Source: Sindora glabra (taxonomy: Eukaryota > Streptophyta > Magnoliopsida > Fabales > Fabaceae). From it: DNA of 64,000 nt. Position numbers and translations under genes: made by a program. Where the stretch lies: the NCBI GenBank assembly GCA_020226215.1, contig CM035227.1, positions 5,945,343 to 6,009,342 of the forward strand. The letters run 5' to 3'. Below, piece by piece: positions 38,831 through 52,005 of the stretch (position 1 is its first letter; each line of letters starts with the position of its first letter). The notes under the pieces were generated by a model. That model had not been told where the DNA came from and ran no database searches. It saw only the letters and a list, made by a program, of their open reading frames with translations.

Positions 38831-40790
38831 TCGAATAGCTGAAAGATAACTTTCCATCATGGAAAGCAGTAGACTTCGCCACTATAGTGAAGTAGAAGTG
38901 TGGACAGAATTGGAGAAAATAAGAGTATTTGAGGAATATCACTTGAAGTGTTATAGCTTCTTTTACGAAAATGAAAGAATAAAAAAATAATTTTTTTGGG
39001 TTCCGCCTCACTTAAAATTATAAATGTTATATTAGCTTATGGCTAGTGTAGGACTTAGTTGAGTTACCATTTGAGGTACATAATGACGTCTTCTTTTTAT
39101 TAATATTTTAATGTGATCAAATAGTAACTTCAACAAAAGAATGACAATGACCTTGTTGTAATTTTTTTAAAAATTGGAGTATTAGTAATATGCATATATG
39201 GAAGTTGTTGTAATTATATAAAAATGACCATTAACATTTGACTTGAATTAGAAATTTATATATTCTCCGTCTTTGTTTTACTAGAAAGTAGAAATATGTC
39301 TTCTATTTCATTGTACTAGGTATTTAGCTAAGACAATTATGGCTTTCGCATGTACTTATTGTTGTAACTATATCTCTATAAATAGATAATGTCATAGTGA
39401 AAGAAATGTTTTATTATAATAAATGCATAAATTGCTTGTTTTGATACACATGTATTGAATGAATTAGCATTGCTTTTGCCACCGTATTGGCAAAGTGTGA
39501 GGTTGCTCAAGATAGACTTACAGGGAATGATTAAAATGAGATGGAAGGTAATTTGGAAGCAAAATTAAGATTTAATATTCATTACCCTATATATCAGTAG
39601 ATCTTGTATTAACCAAGCAAAATGAACCTATTTTATTTATGTACTGTACTTAATGATGGGAACCCGGATTATGAATTGCATATTTGTGTCATGTATTATT
39701 GTATTTTTGTATAATTTAAAGTACTTCTATTAATATTTGATAGTGAGATGGTGGAACTCAATGATTAAGTCTTAGGTAAATATTGGCTCCATAGCCATTA
39801 ATCATAAAAGGATTCAAGTATCTTAATTATAAGGATAATTCAATTAAACTCTTATAGCAACTCCATTTTTGTGCATATTATGAAATTCAAAATTAACTAA
39901 ATGAGAAATACCTAATTATGGAAATAGAACTTGTATGTGTATTTTTTTTTTTACAATTTTTAAGAAGTATTTTATCTGTGATAGATTTTTACTTTGAGTT
40001 CTATTTTGAAAATTTATCAATTATATTTTTAGAATTCATTATTTTAAACAACACATCTATCTTCATCTTTTATATTAATTATATCAATTATATTTTTAGA
40101 ATTAATTATTTTAAACAATACATTTATCTTCATCTTTTATATTAATTATATCAATTATATTTTTAGAATTCATATAGTTAAAATTCAGCATACTTTTCAC
40201 TAAGCAACCAAGCTTCAATTCTTTGCATTCACGTGTTTGTATATATTCTTTCATTGTTAGTTGTTATAAATTTAATTCAATATAAATATATGATTATTAT
40301 TAATTTTAATTAAGTGAACTTTATGTAATTATATTTTCATTAATTAAATTGTATTAATCATAGAATTTAATGTAAAAATTTTATTGTAATAAATACAAAA
40401 ATTTTTAAAAGAGAAATGCCTAATTTTTGCACCATTGGGTTTCCAATTATGCTGGACAATATTTTTAGTTATATGGTATTACTGAACATCATAAAATGAT
40501 GTTATATATATGTATGATTTTTAATTTTCATAGATATATTTTGTAAAAGATAAATTTATATTCATCTTTTGTATAAAGATATAATGGTTATTTTATATAA
40601 AAATAATTTCTTTCTCCCCCTAACTTCTTTTTTTTCTAAATAAAAGAAATTAGTTCTCTCCTAATTTCTTTTTTTCATAATGTTTTCCTTTCCAAATAAT
40701 ACAAAGAAACACTTCTTTCCTCACACTTCTCTTTCTCTCAATTTTTTTCCCCCACTTCTCTCCAATCCAAACATAATATAAATGCTTGAT
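38831..40790. mobile_element. Remaining right part of the Harbinger-derived insertion, non-coding
   Basis: No gene is visible. Near 40010-40170 a ~65-bp AT-rich sequence (ATTATATTTTTAGAATTCAT type) is repeated in tandem. The block 40590-40780 is pyrimidine-rich (CTTTCTCCCCC, TTTTCCCCCACTTCTCTCC) and ends TCCAATCCAAACATAAT, which resembles a Tourist/Harbinger-type end in reverse (GTTTGGATTGG). R2 lacks all of this stretch. Confidence 0.4.
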
Positions 40791-42299
40791 ATTAACCCAT
40801 CACCTAATAGCCGCGCGGGAGTCTGCATTTGGATTTCTTGTGATACACAGCTTGCAGCTGTGATTGCGAGGCGGACAATTCATGCTATTCTTTTCAACGG
40901 TTTTTGCGTGTTTTAAAAGAAGAATCTCAATCGTTATAATTATTAAGCATGTGGAACTCCAGTGTTACGCACCGCTTTACAAGCCTAGGGCATTCATTGA
41001 GCGTGTCCCCTTTCCCTTTTTTTTTTTAATGGACATTCACGAAAAAATTAGAGGTTATATTTTGAATATAATCATATGTACAAAACCTTAAAAAAAAATT
41101 GAATATCACTCAAATTATAAATTCTTGGAAGCATTTTCCTCCTTTTATTTGCAAGGAAAGCTTTTTCTTTCTTCCTCTCTCTCATATTAATTATTAAATT
41201 GGTGACAATCACTGTATTTTTGGAAGCCTGTGATTTTTTATATCTCTGATTTCCGAAGATGTGAATAAGAAATATAGAGCAACAGCTTCAGCAACCATGT
41301 AACCTTTTATAAACAAATTATTTGTTCTACATGTCTGCGTCGATCAACGTGGCAATAACACTTTTTATTTTTTTACGTCTTTTAATCTTTAATATTTTGA
41401 ATTTAAATTAAAAAAATTCTATCATATTATTTCTCCTAAAGAAAAAGTCAATAATGCGCACAATAAAAGCCATAAGCTTTGGATTAATGAATCTCGACTA
41501 GGGCAAAAACTGAGGCCACTTAATTACAAGGAATATCCGAATAGATGGATATCATATTATTTAAAATAAAATACTAATAGAATGGGATGATTCTCTGAAT
41601 TCTAAGGAGCGGGCACCAGTAACATGCTTACCAAAGTATCTCGATTCTTTGATCTTGGAGGATGAGATCTGTGATAATTTCATTTTCTTACTTTTACTAA
41701 AATATGTACGATTTAGATAACATTTATTTTAATTTACAAAAATAAATAAATATTAACATCAGCTCTCGAATTCTTATTAAGTGTTAATTATTATTCTTGA
41801 GTTACTTAAAATTATGAATTCAAAGTAATTTTTTAATAGTTTTTTAAAAATTTTAATTATATTTTTTCTTATTATTAATTATATCATTAAAATTTTAAAT
41901 AATTAGGAAATAACAATTATAGCATTTGCTCTTTTGGAATAACAACGTTCAAGATAATAATAATAATAATAATAATAACGTTCAAGATAGTAATAATAAT
42001 AATAACACGCGTGTTCCACTTTGGCGCGCCGTAGATTTCCTGCGGAAAGTATTTAGTGAAGGGCAAAATGATTGAAATTTGAAAATGAAATAAATACTTT
42101 GACTCGCATCAAAATTGAATTTACGCCTACTTATTTTTTTATTCTATTATTAATTTATTATACATTTATTATTATTTAATTTAAACTGAATATAATGTTA
42201 ATCTTATTTATTCTAATTCTATCAAACTATACACATGAGTATACTTGAATATTCAAATTAAGCATTAGTATAAAAAACTATGCATTAATCATTTTATAA
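40791..42299. other. Duplicated non-coding block of R1
   Basis: It aligns with R2 (about 46600-48545) and in part with R3. Less AT-rich islands include GGATTTCTTGTGATACACAGC (near 40830) and ACACGCGTGTTCCACTT (near 42005). A short ATA/ATAATA microsatellite lies at 41957-42005. The open frame at 40864-41091 is not conserved as a protein in R2 and is not called. Confidence 0.5.
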
Positions 42300-42410
42300 T
42301 GTATAAATGCAGTTGTGAGGCTGCCGACCCAGTTTCTCGAAACCCAAAACACTCGAAATCTGATCCTTCATCATAGCCGTTTGTTGGTAATACTTCATGT
42401 GTTCATAAGA
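42297..42410 (+). promoter_or_regulatory. Conserved TATA-like block and leader (R1 copy)
   Basis: ATGTATAAATGCAG is followed by GTGAGGCTGCCGACCCAG and TTTCTCGAAACCC. The same block is at about 48548-48655 (R2) and 63296-63405 (R3). Conservation in a very AT-rich setting and the TATA-like start suggest a promoter-leader or leading exon fragment. In this copy the ATG of the other two is lost by a short deletion. Confidence 0.3.
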
Positions 42411-44145
42411 TAAAGTTAGGTAAAAAAAGAGTTTATAAAGTTAGTTAAAAAAAGATTTTTTTTTTGGTATTACAATCATAATAAATGATCAATATAAGTA
42501 GTAGATAGTACACCTTTATTTGTGTTTTCATTTGTTAGGTTACATAGCAAAATAAATGATCATTGTAAGTAGTAGATAGTACACGGGATGGGGATCTTCC
42601 ACTCTACTATCCTTTTTTTATTAAAATGAGTAAATATAATCAAATAAAAACAAAGTAAATTTATTTCTCCTATGCATTTTTCAAAAAAATTGCATTGCAT
42701 TTTCTTTTATTTATTTTATAAAATTTAATATTTTACGGTGAGCAATTTTAGAAAGATGAAAGTGAAATATAATAAAATAAAAAATAGAAAAATCATTTTT
42801 GAAAATAAAAAAGTAGATATTAAAATTTCTTTAAGGTTAAAACCCTTAAACTTTTGTTTCGGGTGACACATGATATTTTTTGAAAATTTTATAACTTCTA
42901 TTACATTTATGATTTGATTTTTAACCTTTACATGCATGATCAAGTAGTTTAATTACCCTTTTACTTGTTAAAAAAAATTGTTTAACGATTCAAGCGTAAT
43001 CACATCAGACATGCATTTTCACAATTTTTTCCTAATTTTGTGTATCATTTTTTCTTCCTTAATATAGGGACAATAAATTTTATAATTTGTCTAAAAACTT
43101 TTATTCACATATATAGATATTTTAGACTTTTTAAATGTGATTTTTTCTTTCTTAAATGATGTAAAATTGTAACTATTTTAAAATCAATTTAAATTATATT
43201 CAAATTTATAATTAGATTTAACATTAACCTTTAGAACAATTAATGTAATTTCATAATTATGTACATCTTTGTTAGGTCACGTGGCATAAATTGCCATTGT
43301 AATTTATGGATAGTTTGCTGGTTAGAGATTGTCCACTCTATTATTATTTGGCTTAAAATAAGAAAAATAATCAAATAAAAATGAAATAAATTTATTTCTC
43401 TTGTATCTTATTCAAAAAGTTGTATAGCATCTTCTTTTATTTATTTCATAATGTTTAATATTCTGACGTGAGGAATTTTAGAAACATAAAAGTGAAACAC
43501 AATAAAATAAAAAGATAGAATCATTATTTTTCGAAAATAGAAAAACTAGATATAAAGTTTGTTTCACAAATCATGATTATCCACTGGAAAGCGGAAAAAT
43601 TTAGTGGAAAGTTCCGATTAAAAGTGCGTTAAAAGTAATAAAATAATTACTTAAACTAAATAGATAATAATTTTTTATACTTTAAATATTTGAAAAGTAT
43701 CCATACAATATTTATTTTTGTTTTAAAAAAGTAAGTGTGTAACCCAAAACTTACTAATCCCTTTTAGTTAAAATAGATAAGATTCAGTTGTTAAAAGTTA
43801 TGAATTTAAAATTGGATAAATTTTTACTTTTTAATTATTATTTGAAATAAATGTTAGTTAGAGATCTGTGCTGATTTTTATCAAATTTAAAACAATTACG
43901 TATAAACTTTTTTAAAAAAAATAAAAAGTGAAGTCTAATCCAAACTAATTGCATTTATATTAGTATAGATAGATATATGGACTAATTTTTTCTATGTAGG
44001 GTACATCATGTGTGAACACGAAATATAGGAATAAAAGATGTCAAGGCTAAAGGAAAAAAAATGAAGATGACAAGGAAAAGAAACTCATTGTTATTTATTC
44101 ATATTTATTAATTATTAATAATATGCAGCGCAATCCTTTGACAAA

Positions 44146-44298
44146 ATGAATCTGAATATTCAGGTTCAACAGTTTCTGCACAATGATTCTTCAGTTGTGA
44201 AAACAAAGCTAGAAGGCAAGAGTCAAAAGCTAAAAGATAGATCTGTGGAGATGCTTTTGCAATTATATGGCGTTTTGCAGGAATGGCAAAGCTTCTAA
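44146..44298 (+). CDS. Small ORF (50 aa) in R2, unknown
   Basis: It starts MNLNIQVQQFLHNDSSVVKT, has a lysine-rich helical stretch (KLEGKSQKLKDRSVEM) and ends LYGVLQEWQSF. The R1 copy carries several replacements and an early stop. The opposite strand is also open (44108-44395), so the coding strand is uncertain. I do not recognise a family. It could be a captured exon or chance. Confidence 0.22.
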   Translation: MNLNIQVQQFLHNDSSVVKTKLEGKSQKLKDRSVEMLLQLYGVLQEWQSF

Positions 44299-44573
44299 TG
44301 TCTCGTAAGAATTGCCTCAATTGAACTCGAGAATGATATAATTTTTTTTTAAATTTTATCTCAAATAAAATGATAAGAATAAAATAATAATACATCGACT
44401 TCTGTGAGAATTACTTGATAGAATTTAATAATGATATAATTTTTTTCATCTTATAAAGTAAAATATAAAATAAGTTTTCACTATAAATAAAATGGTAAGG
44501 ATGGAATAGTAGTGCATTAACTTTTCTCATGGAGTTCTATTATTATAGATTTATTATATTTTTATTTTATACA

Positions 44574-44575
<2 letters not shown>

Positions 44576-44646
<71 letters not shown>
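44576..44646. repeat. (AT)n microsatellite
   Basis: About 34 AT units; R1 has only ACACATATATATATAAT at the matching place (about 35332-35348). Confidence 0.95.
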
Positions 44647-44651
<5 letters not shown>

Positions 44652-45817
44652 CATATATATGTATAATTTTTTAGTTATTTTAATAATTTAATTATTTAAA
44701 AAATTAAAAATATATTAAAATATCACTTGAGGTAGAAAATGATAATATTTTATTAGTTACATATTAACTTATTTCTTTTTTAAATTTTGAATTGTTTAAA
44801 TTTATTATATATAATTTTAGATTTATATTATAATATTATATTGATCGGAAGCGAAAAATGAGGGATGTTTTAGAGGGGGCTAAAATTACGGTTAAATTTT
44901 TTTATAGTGCCAAAGTAGAATTATAAGTGAGCTCGGTCAAATTAAATATCAACTTATTTAAGTTTTAGCTTAACAAAAATAAATGATATTTGAATTCAAA
45001 CTTGTTCAACTTACGAAATTCAAATTTGATCTAAACATTATATGGTAAATGAAATCTGATATATTTAATAGTTGTTTTTAATAAATAACAATAGAAAATA
45101 CGACATTAAATTTTATGTTCACTTTAAATATCTCTCCTTTATTTTTTAAGTTGATTTTTTCCTCTTTTTTCCCTTCAAAAAGAAGAAAACACAGTATTAC
45201 TAATTAGGATGCATTAAATAATATTAAAGTATTAAGTATTGAATTTTAAGTGTTAAATTTATAGTATTTAAATGGTTTATTGCTTTAAATATTGAACTTA
45301 ATTAATAATTTAAAATTTTATTATAAAATATTAAAATCTTATAAAATTTGAAAATTGTCCTTATTATGATTTTACAAATTCTATATACTTAATGCTTAAA
45401 TGTTTTTTAATATATTTGTCTAACTAAAAAATAAAAATAATGTTGAATATATTTGTCTAACAAAATTCCATTAAAACGAGAGTAGCTATTAAATATTTCA
45501 ATGATTTTCACTTAATTTAATAATTAGTCTTAACAATTCAAATAAATACAATATAATATTAAATTCAAATCTATAAAATTATCATTTAATTAATATATTA
45601 AACATATTTTTACTTATTATACTATCTTTCACATTTAAACTCTATTTGTTTTGATGAAAAATATTTTTTATGAAATATAACTATAAAATGTTAAGATGAG
45701 GAAAAACATTTTATTTAGTTTATGTTAAATATAAAGAATTAAAAAAAATTGTTTCCCTCATTATTATAATTTTAAGTATTATTTTTTACCACAAATACAA
45801 GTAACATGTGACTCTTT

Positions 45818-45821
<4 letters not shown>

Positions 45822-45872
<51 letters not shown>
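45822..45872. repeat. (AT)n microsatellite
   Basis: About 24 AT units in R2; R1 has only a short ATATATAAATAA at the matching place (near 36545). A shorter TA tract follows at about 45962-45984. Confidence 0.93.
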
Positions 45873-45874
<2 letters not shown>

Positions 45875-46270
45875 GATATTTTTTTATAAAAAATACTTTT
45901 CAACAGTTAATTTATTTTTTAAAGGAATAAAACTAGTAATTTTTATTTATACAAAAAAATTTATATATATATATATATATATATTTTAAAAACCTTCATT
46001 TTTTTTGGGTTGGCCCCTGAGGTTTTGCCCTCCCTCAATATTAATTATGTATGATTTAAAATATTTAAATTCAAATTTTTTATTCTTTATTTTTAAATAT
46101 TTATCATTACTTATTATTAAATATGGAAGAAAATAGTATTTTATAGTGGATAATAAAATATGAAATAAGAGAATGCTTACTTACTTTTATTCCGTCCTAT
46201 CCCCATGCCTTGATCTGACCAATCAGAATTTCCAATTTTATAAGTATATTGATGAGGAAAAAAATTGAAC

Positions 46271-46590
46271 CTTGTTTGCTTCGCGGAATATTTTTAACAT
46301 TTTTGAAAATGTTTTAAGGGAATATCATATTCCTATATTTGATTTAAGGTTTGAAAAAAAATACCCAAGAATATCACATTTTCAAAAAAAGTTTTGTCCT
46401 AATATTTCTCACAAAATATTTTTATGAGGGGAGGTGGATATCTCAAATTTTTATAGAATGAGAATGTGATATTAAAATATTCTTAAAAAAAATTATAACT
46501 AAATATAAGAATATTACATTTCTGTTAATTAAATTTTTAAAAATTATATTTTTAAAAATATATAAGATCCCGTAAATCAAACCGCTACCT
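46271..46590. mobile_element. MITE-like insertion (~320 bp), Harbinger/Tourist-like ends
   Basis: The left end TTGTTTGCTTCGCGG and the reverse of the right end CGGTTTGATTTACGG match at about 10 of 15 positions. The interior is AT-rich with no coding content. The ends resemble those of the 6152-7237 insertion. It stands at the place where R1 carries 3.7 kb with Harbinger gene remnants. Confidence 0.5.
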
Positions 46591-48547
46591 AAAATTCTAG
46601 ACGTTAGTTATTAACCCATCAACTAGTAACCGAAGGGACCTTGCAATTGGATTTCTCGTGATACACAGCTTTCAGCTTTGGTTCCAAGGCTGACAATTCA
46701 TGTTATACTTTTCAAAGGTTTTTGCGCGTTTTAAAAGAAGACTCCTAACCGGTATAATTATTAAGCATGTGGGACTCCAATATTATACATCACTTTACAA
46801 ATCTTAGCATTCATTCAGTATCTCCCTCTCTCTCTCTTTTTTTGTTATGTATATATATAAAAATCAGGATTATATTTTGAAAGATATAAATTTTTTACAA
46901 AATATTAGGTATGACTTGAATTATAAGCACTCAGCAGTATTTCCCTCCTTTTATTTGTAAGGAAAAGCTTTTTCTTTTCCTCTCTCTCATATTAATTATT
47001 AAATTGGTGACAATCCCCATTTTTTGGGAAGCTTATAATTTTTTATATCTTTGATTCCCGAATATGTGAATAAGAAATATAGAGCACAGATTCTGCGTTG
47101 GTGAACGCGGCAATAACAATCTTTTTTATTATTTTAGGTCTTTTCATCTTTAATATTTTGAATTTAAATTAAAAAAATTCTATCATATTATTCCTCCTAA
47201 AGAAAAAGGCAATAATGCGCGCAATAAAAGTCATAAGCTCTGGATTAATGAATCTCAACTAGAGCAAAAACTGGGGTCACTTAGTTAGGTGTTATTAGGA
47301 ATATAACGAATTTCTTCTTATAACTACAGTTGCAAAAGAAAATTGTTGATATGTCATGCGTTTTTTTTATTGTTAGTGGGTTTCACGACAAATTAACTGA
47401 TTTCTCCCGTAATTGCAAGTATAATTATAGGAGAAAATTCTGGTTGATATTCGAATAGATAGATATCATGTTATTTTAAATAAAATATTAATAAAATGGA
47501 ATGGTTCTCTGATTTCTATGGAGTGGGGACCGGTAACATGCTTACCAAAATATCTCGAGTCCTTGATCTAGGAGGATGGGATCGGCGACGATCTCATTTC
47601 TTTTTCTTTTACTAAAATATGTACGATATAGATAAAATTTATTTTATTTTACAAAAATAAATAAATATTGACATCAGCTCTCGAATTCTTATTAAGTATT
47701 AATTATTATTCTCGAGCTACTTAAAGTTATGAATTCAAAGTAATTTTTTTAATATTTTATCTAAATTTTTAATGATATAATTAATAATAAAAAAATATAA
47801 ATGATATCATTAAAATTTTAAATAAAAAATTAAAAAATTGTACTAAACTTATAAATTTAAATAATTAGGAAATAACAATTTGTGCTTTAAGACTGTCTCT
47901 AGCATTTGCCCTTTTGGAATAACAATGTTCAAGGTAATAATAGCAACACGCGTGTTCCACTTGGCGCCGTAGATTTCTTGTGAAATGTATTTAGTGAAGT
48001 GTAAGATGATTGAAACTTGAAAATGAAATATATACTTTGACTCGCATCAAAATTGAATTTACGCCCACTTATTTTTATCCTATTATTAATTTATTATTAT
48101 TTAATTTGAACTGAATATAATATTAATCTTATTTATTCTAATTCTATCAAACTATACACATGAGTATACTTGAACCTTCAAATTAAGCTTTAGTATAAAA
48201 AGCTATGCATTAATTATTTTATAATATACTCCGTCCTTTCTTTTTTATCTATCACATTTTGAAAAAAAAATTATTTCTTTTTATTTTTCGCTTTAAAATT
48301 TTAATGAAGTATTAAATATTTTTTTCTAAATATATTATTCTCTTTCATTAATAAATACTTTATTATTTTATACTATTAGTCAACTTATATTTATTTCTTT
48401 ATATTTTTTTTTCTATTTTTAACTATCTTAAATTTTATGTATAAAGGGTAATATTTTAAAATTCATTAAAAATAAATAAATTTAATTATTTTTTTAATAT
48501 GTATAAAATTAATTAATGGTGACACATAAATAAGAACGAATCAATTA

Positions 48548-48655
48548 TAAATATAGCTGTGAGGCTGCCGACCCAGTTTCTCGAAAATCAAAACACTCGA
48601 AAATGACTATCAGATTCTTCATCATATTTGTTGTTAATACTTGATGTGTTCATGG
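48548..48655 (+). promoter_or_regulatory. Conserved TATA-like block and leader (R2 copy)
   Basis: TATAAATATAG, then GTGAGGCTGCCGACCCAG, then ACACTCGAAAATGACTATC with an ATG that opens a short hydrophobic frame (MTIRFFIIFV). It could be the start of a former gene; no downstream exon is recognised. Confidence 0.3.
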
Positions 48656-49109
48656 GATATAAAACTTATATTTTTCATACTAAATTTTATAATTTCTTTG
48701 AAAGAATGTAAATATGTATAAATATATAAAAATTATAATTTTACCATCTAAAGTTACAATAAAATGTTTTAAAAAGTTCTCTCATTTTTATACAAGAATT
48801 ACAACTTTCAATAAAAAGGTTGCAAAGCTGGAATGATATTAGGTGTTGTTTGAAGATTATATTTTTTGTTACATCCTACATTCAATTTTGGCTCATTGTA
48901 TGTATATATTTAATAAATGAATCATATTTATTATTATTAAAAAATTATAAAATAAATTTTTTTAACAAAACTTATACCATACAGATTTTGTAAGTACAGG
49001 TCATACCCGCGGATCCATCTTTAACAAATTTAATGAAAAAGTGATCATTTAATGATGATTAAAAAATAAAATTCTAAGATAGTTACGTACCTTTATTTAA
49101 TTTTATTCC

Positions 49110-49708
49110 TAAAAAAATTTTATTATTTGAAAAAAATATCATTTGCCGAGTTATCTTGATTTTTTTTCAAATTTAAAATAAGTGGATTTTGACTTTTTTA
49201 TAAAAACTAAAACATAGAGTCTAAACCTCAATGTTAGTATAGATTATTATCTAAAAAAATGTAGCAAAAGACGAAAAGAGAAATAGAGAAATAAGAAAAA
49301 AAAGAGAATTGGTAACATAAACTCTACATATACGGAAGGTAGAAATTAACATACATTATAAAATTTTACTCTGATATAAGAAGAATAAAGAAAGAAAGAG
49401 AGTGAATTGCTCATGGTTTATATTATATAATATTATTATTTTTTTCATTAATTATATTAATTTTGAGCAGATTTGTGATATTTGGACTCTACTTTTTACT
49501 TTTGCACAGAAGATCATATCTATTTATTTTAAATTTGACAAAAATTAAGATAACTCTATAACTAACATTTATTTCAAATAATAATTAAAAAGTAAACATT
49601 TATCTAGATTTAAATTCATAACTTCTTATAATTATATCTTATTTATTCTAATTATAACGTACTATTGAGATTTGGATTCCATTTTTCCTTTTTCCAAAAA
49701 AAAAATTA
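49110..49708. repeat. Foldback-like element IV: short left arm, centre, start of right arm
   Basis: 49110-49235 is the end of a forward unit. 49235-49460 is the diagnostic centre with the TTATTATCTAAAAA block. 49460-49708 begins an inverted unit that stops at the copia 5' LTR. The inverted unit resumes at 55982 after the element. Confidence 0.65.
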
Positions 49709-49985
49709 TGTTATGAATAATTATTAAATTTATTGAATGTGAATGTCTATAAATTAGACGTTATACTTTTAATTATGATTGATTATTAGATCAAATGTTA
49801 CATTATTATTATGATCAATTATTAGATTTTAATTCTATTTATGAATTATCATTACAAAATTATAATATTTGATTAATTTGTTCTATAAATATAAGCTGTA
49901 TGAATCATTTTTGATAAAGTTGAATCAAATATTCCCTTCCTCCTTATAATTCTCCTTTATCTCCTTTATCTCCTTATAACACATT
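49709..49985 (+). repeat. Copia 5' LTR
   Basis: It starts TGTTATGAATAATTATTAAA and aligns over ~250 bp with 55681 onward. The right end is approximate because the two LTRs diverge in the TCTCC-rich tail. Confidence 0.7.
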
Positions 49986-50810
49986 TTTTTTAATTATCTC
50001 TTTCATTCTTCTAGATGTAAATTATTTTACCTAATCTTGTTACTTTCTTCTAATATAGTAATTCTTCTCTCTTATCTCATTTTTATTCCTTATTTCCTTC
50101 ATAGTTTGATTTTAGTTTCTATAATAGTTTTAATATTTTACTAATTTTATTCGAAGAAACAATAGTTACAAAGTATTGAATATGATGTATAGAAATACAA
50201 ATAAAAATAAATAATGAATTAAATTGATAAAAAAATAATATAAATTCACATATATGACATATTATATATTTGAGAATTTATTCTTGGATGCTAAATGAGT
50301 GAAATTTCTAAATTTATTTTTGAAGTGTATGTTAATTTTTATAAAATGTGTGATTATATATATTTGGTATGCAATTGTAGATATGTAGTAAACACTTAAT
50401 TATGTAATTATGTTATTATCTCATGATTGAAAATTTATTATATGAAATAATAATATATGTTATGTTAATATAAAAAGAAAATTTACTTGCATGATAAGAT
50501 TTGACTTTATACAAAAATGAATATGAACATTCAAGAAACTAAGTTTGGAAGAGGAAAAAATCAAGAAACAAGCAATATATAAATATATAACATTTATTTA
50601 ATAATTATATAAAGATATATAATTTACTTTTCTTTTTCATCTCACTCATTTTCAATATAATTTGAAATATATCTTTTATAAATATGATAGTTTTCAATGT
50701 TTGATTACCATATAGATTGATAATGAAATAAAAAATTAATAGTGGACTAATAATTGTATAAATAATATATTGATTAATAATTATCTTCAATATACCTTTG
50801 TTATATTGAA

Positions 50811-51494
50811 AATTTTCTAATTCATTTTTACATGTCTATGAGAGTATTATGTTAAATCTTACGAATCTTAAATTTGTGGCTCTTGAATTAAAAATTGAGT
50901 ATCTTATAGTAAAAAACTTATTTATTCTCTATAATAATTTAAAAGAAATATATGATCATTTGAAAATTATTATTCTTCCAAAAGCTCGTTATGAGTGAAT
51001 GTATTTAAGGTTACAAAATTTTTAAAACCTTAAGTGACTATAAGTCTGCAATGTTTAAAATCAATTTTTAACTGAAATTATGTGGAGAAAAAATCATCAA
51101 TAAAGATATGTTAGAAAGAAAGAAAAAATCATTCTCCACTTTCTATGCATCCAATTTTCTAATTCATTTTTACATGTCTATGATGGTATTATGTCAAATC
51201 TTACGAATCTTAAATTTGTGGCTCTTGAATTAAAAATTGAGTATCTTATAGTAAAAAATCCATTTATTCTCTAGAATAATTTAAAAGAAATATATGATCA
51301 TTTGAAAATTATTATTCTTCAAAAAGCTCATTATGAGTGAATGTACTTAAGGTTACAAGATTTTTAAAATTGTAAGTAACTATAACTCTGTAATGTTTAA
51401 AATCAATTTTTAATTGAAATTATATGGAGGAAAAATCATTGATAAAGATATGTTAGAAAGAAAAAAAAATTATTCTCCACTTTTTGTGCAACTA
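50811..51494 (+). repeat. Direct tandem duplication (2 x 342 bp) in the copia gag region
   Basis: 50811-51152 and 51153-51494 are near-identical copies, both starting AATTTTCTAATTCATTTTTA. Both read as broken gag sequence (for example NLTNLKFVALELKIEYLIV in mutated form). This is a post-insertion or pre-insertion rearrangement specific to this copy. Confidence 0.85.
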
Positions 51495-51945
51495 ATTTGC
51501 TCCTATAGTAGCAATATTGAGAAAAAAGTTTTAAGAAATATTTTGAGTTAATTTCTTATCTTCTTGTGACTAAAGAAAATAATGAACTTTGATAAAAAAT
51601 CATAAGTCCCATCTGACTGCCTCTACTCCATTTCCTGAAGCGAATATAGCAACACATGATCATTTTACTTATTAATAAACTCATGGCCATAAATATGCTT
51701 ATAGTCATGGTTGAGGTCCTAGTCATGGACATGGTCATAATCGTGGTCATGGTTCTTATATCAAGAACTTAACTTCTCACCAAAAGTGAAAAATTAAAGA
51801 AAAGAATGATGAAGAAAAAGATAAGCAAAATAACAAATATATTAAGAATATATATTATTGTTATGGTGGCAAAGATCATTAATCTCATACTTGTCATACA
51901 CCCAAACATCTTGTTGACCTTTACCAAAAATTGCTTAAAGAAAAA

Positions 51946-51950
<5 letters not shown>
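51495..51950 (+). pseudogene. Copia gag C-terminal part with worn zinc knuckle
   Basis: The plus-strand reading has a His/Gly-rich stretch (HGHNRGHGSYIKN), a Lys-rich linker and a CCHC-like knuckle near 51855-51890 (YYCYGGKDH, a stop, then SHTCH), in which the second Cys position is Gly. The minus-strand frame at 51556-51750 is a shadow. Confidence 0.55.

Positions 51951-52003
<53 letters not shown>
51951..52003. repeat. (TA)n microsatellite inside the copia element
   Basis: About 26 TA units lie directly after the gag remnant; this is probably replication slippage after insertion. Confidence 0.93.

Positions 52004-52005
<2 letters not shown>

Larger units (their letters stand above)
33241..42440. 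repeat. Segmental duplication R1
   Basis: About 33250-37080 and about 40780-42440 align with R2 (about 42500-46268 and about 46600-48660). The main difference is 3.7 kb of Harbinger-derived sequence in R1 (about 37080-40780) where R2 has ~330 bp. The first part repeats the AT-rich module twice (one partial) plus a single foldback unit (34440-34760). Between 35110 and 37080 I see only AT-rich non-coding sequence. Confidence 0.7.
42485..49110. repeat. Segmental duplication R2
   Basis: This is a tandem partner of R1. It starts with a partial then a full AT-rich module (42500-43650), one foldback unit (43650-43970), the small ORF (44146), (AT)n tracts, a ~320-bp MITE in place of the R1 Harbinger remnant, the block shared with R3 (46930-48660), and the tail 48660-49110, which matches 63410-63866 in R3. 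Confidence 0.7.
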
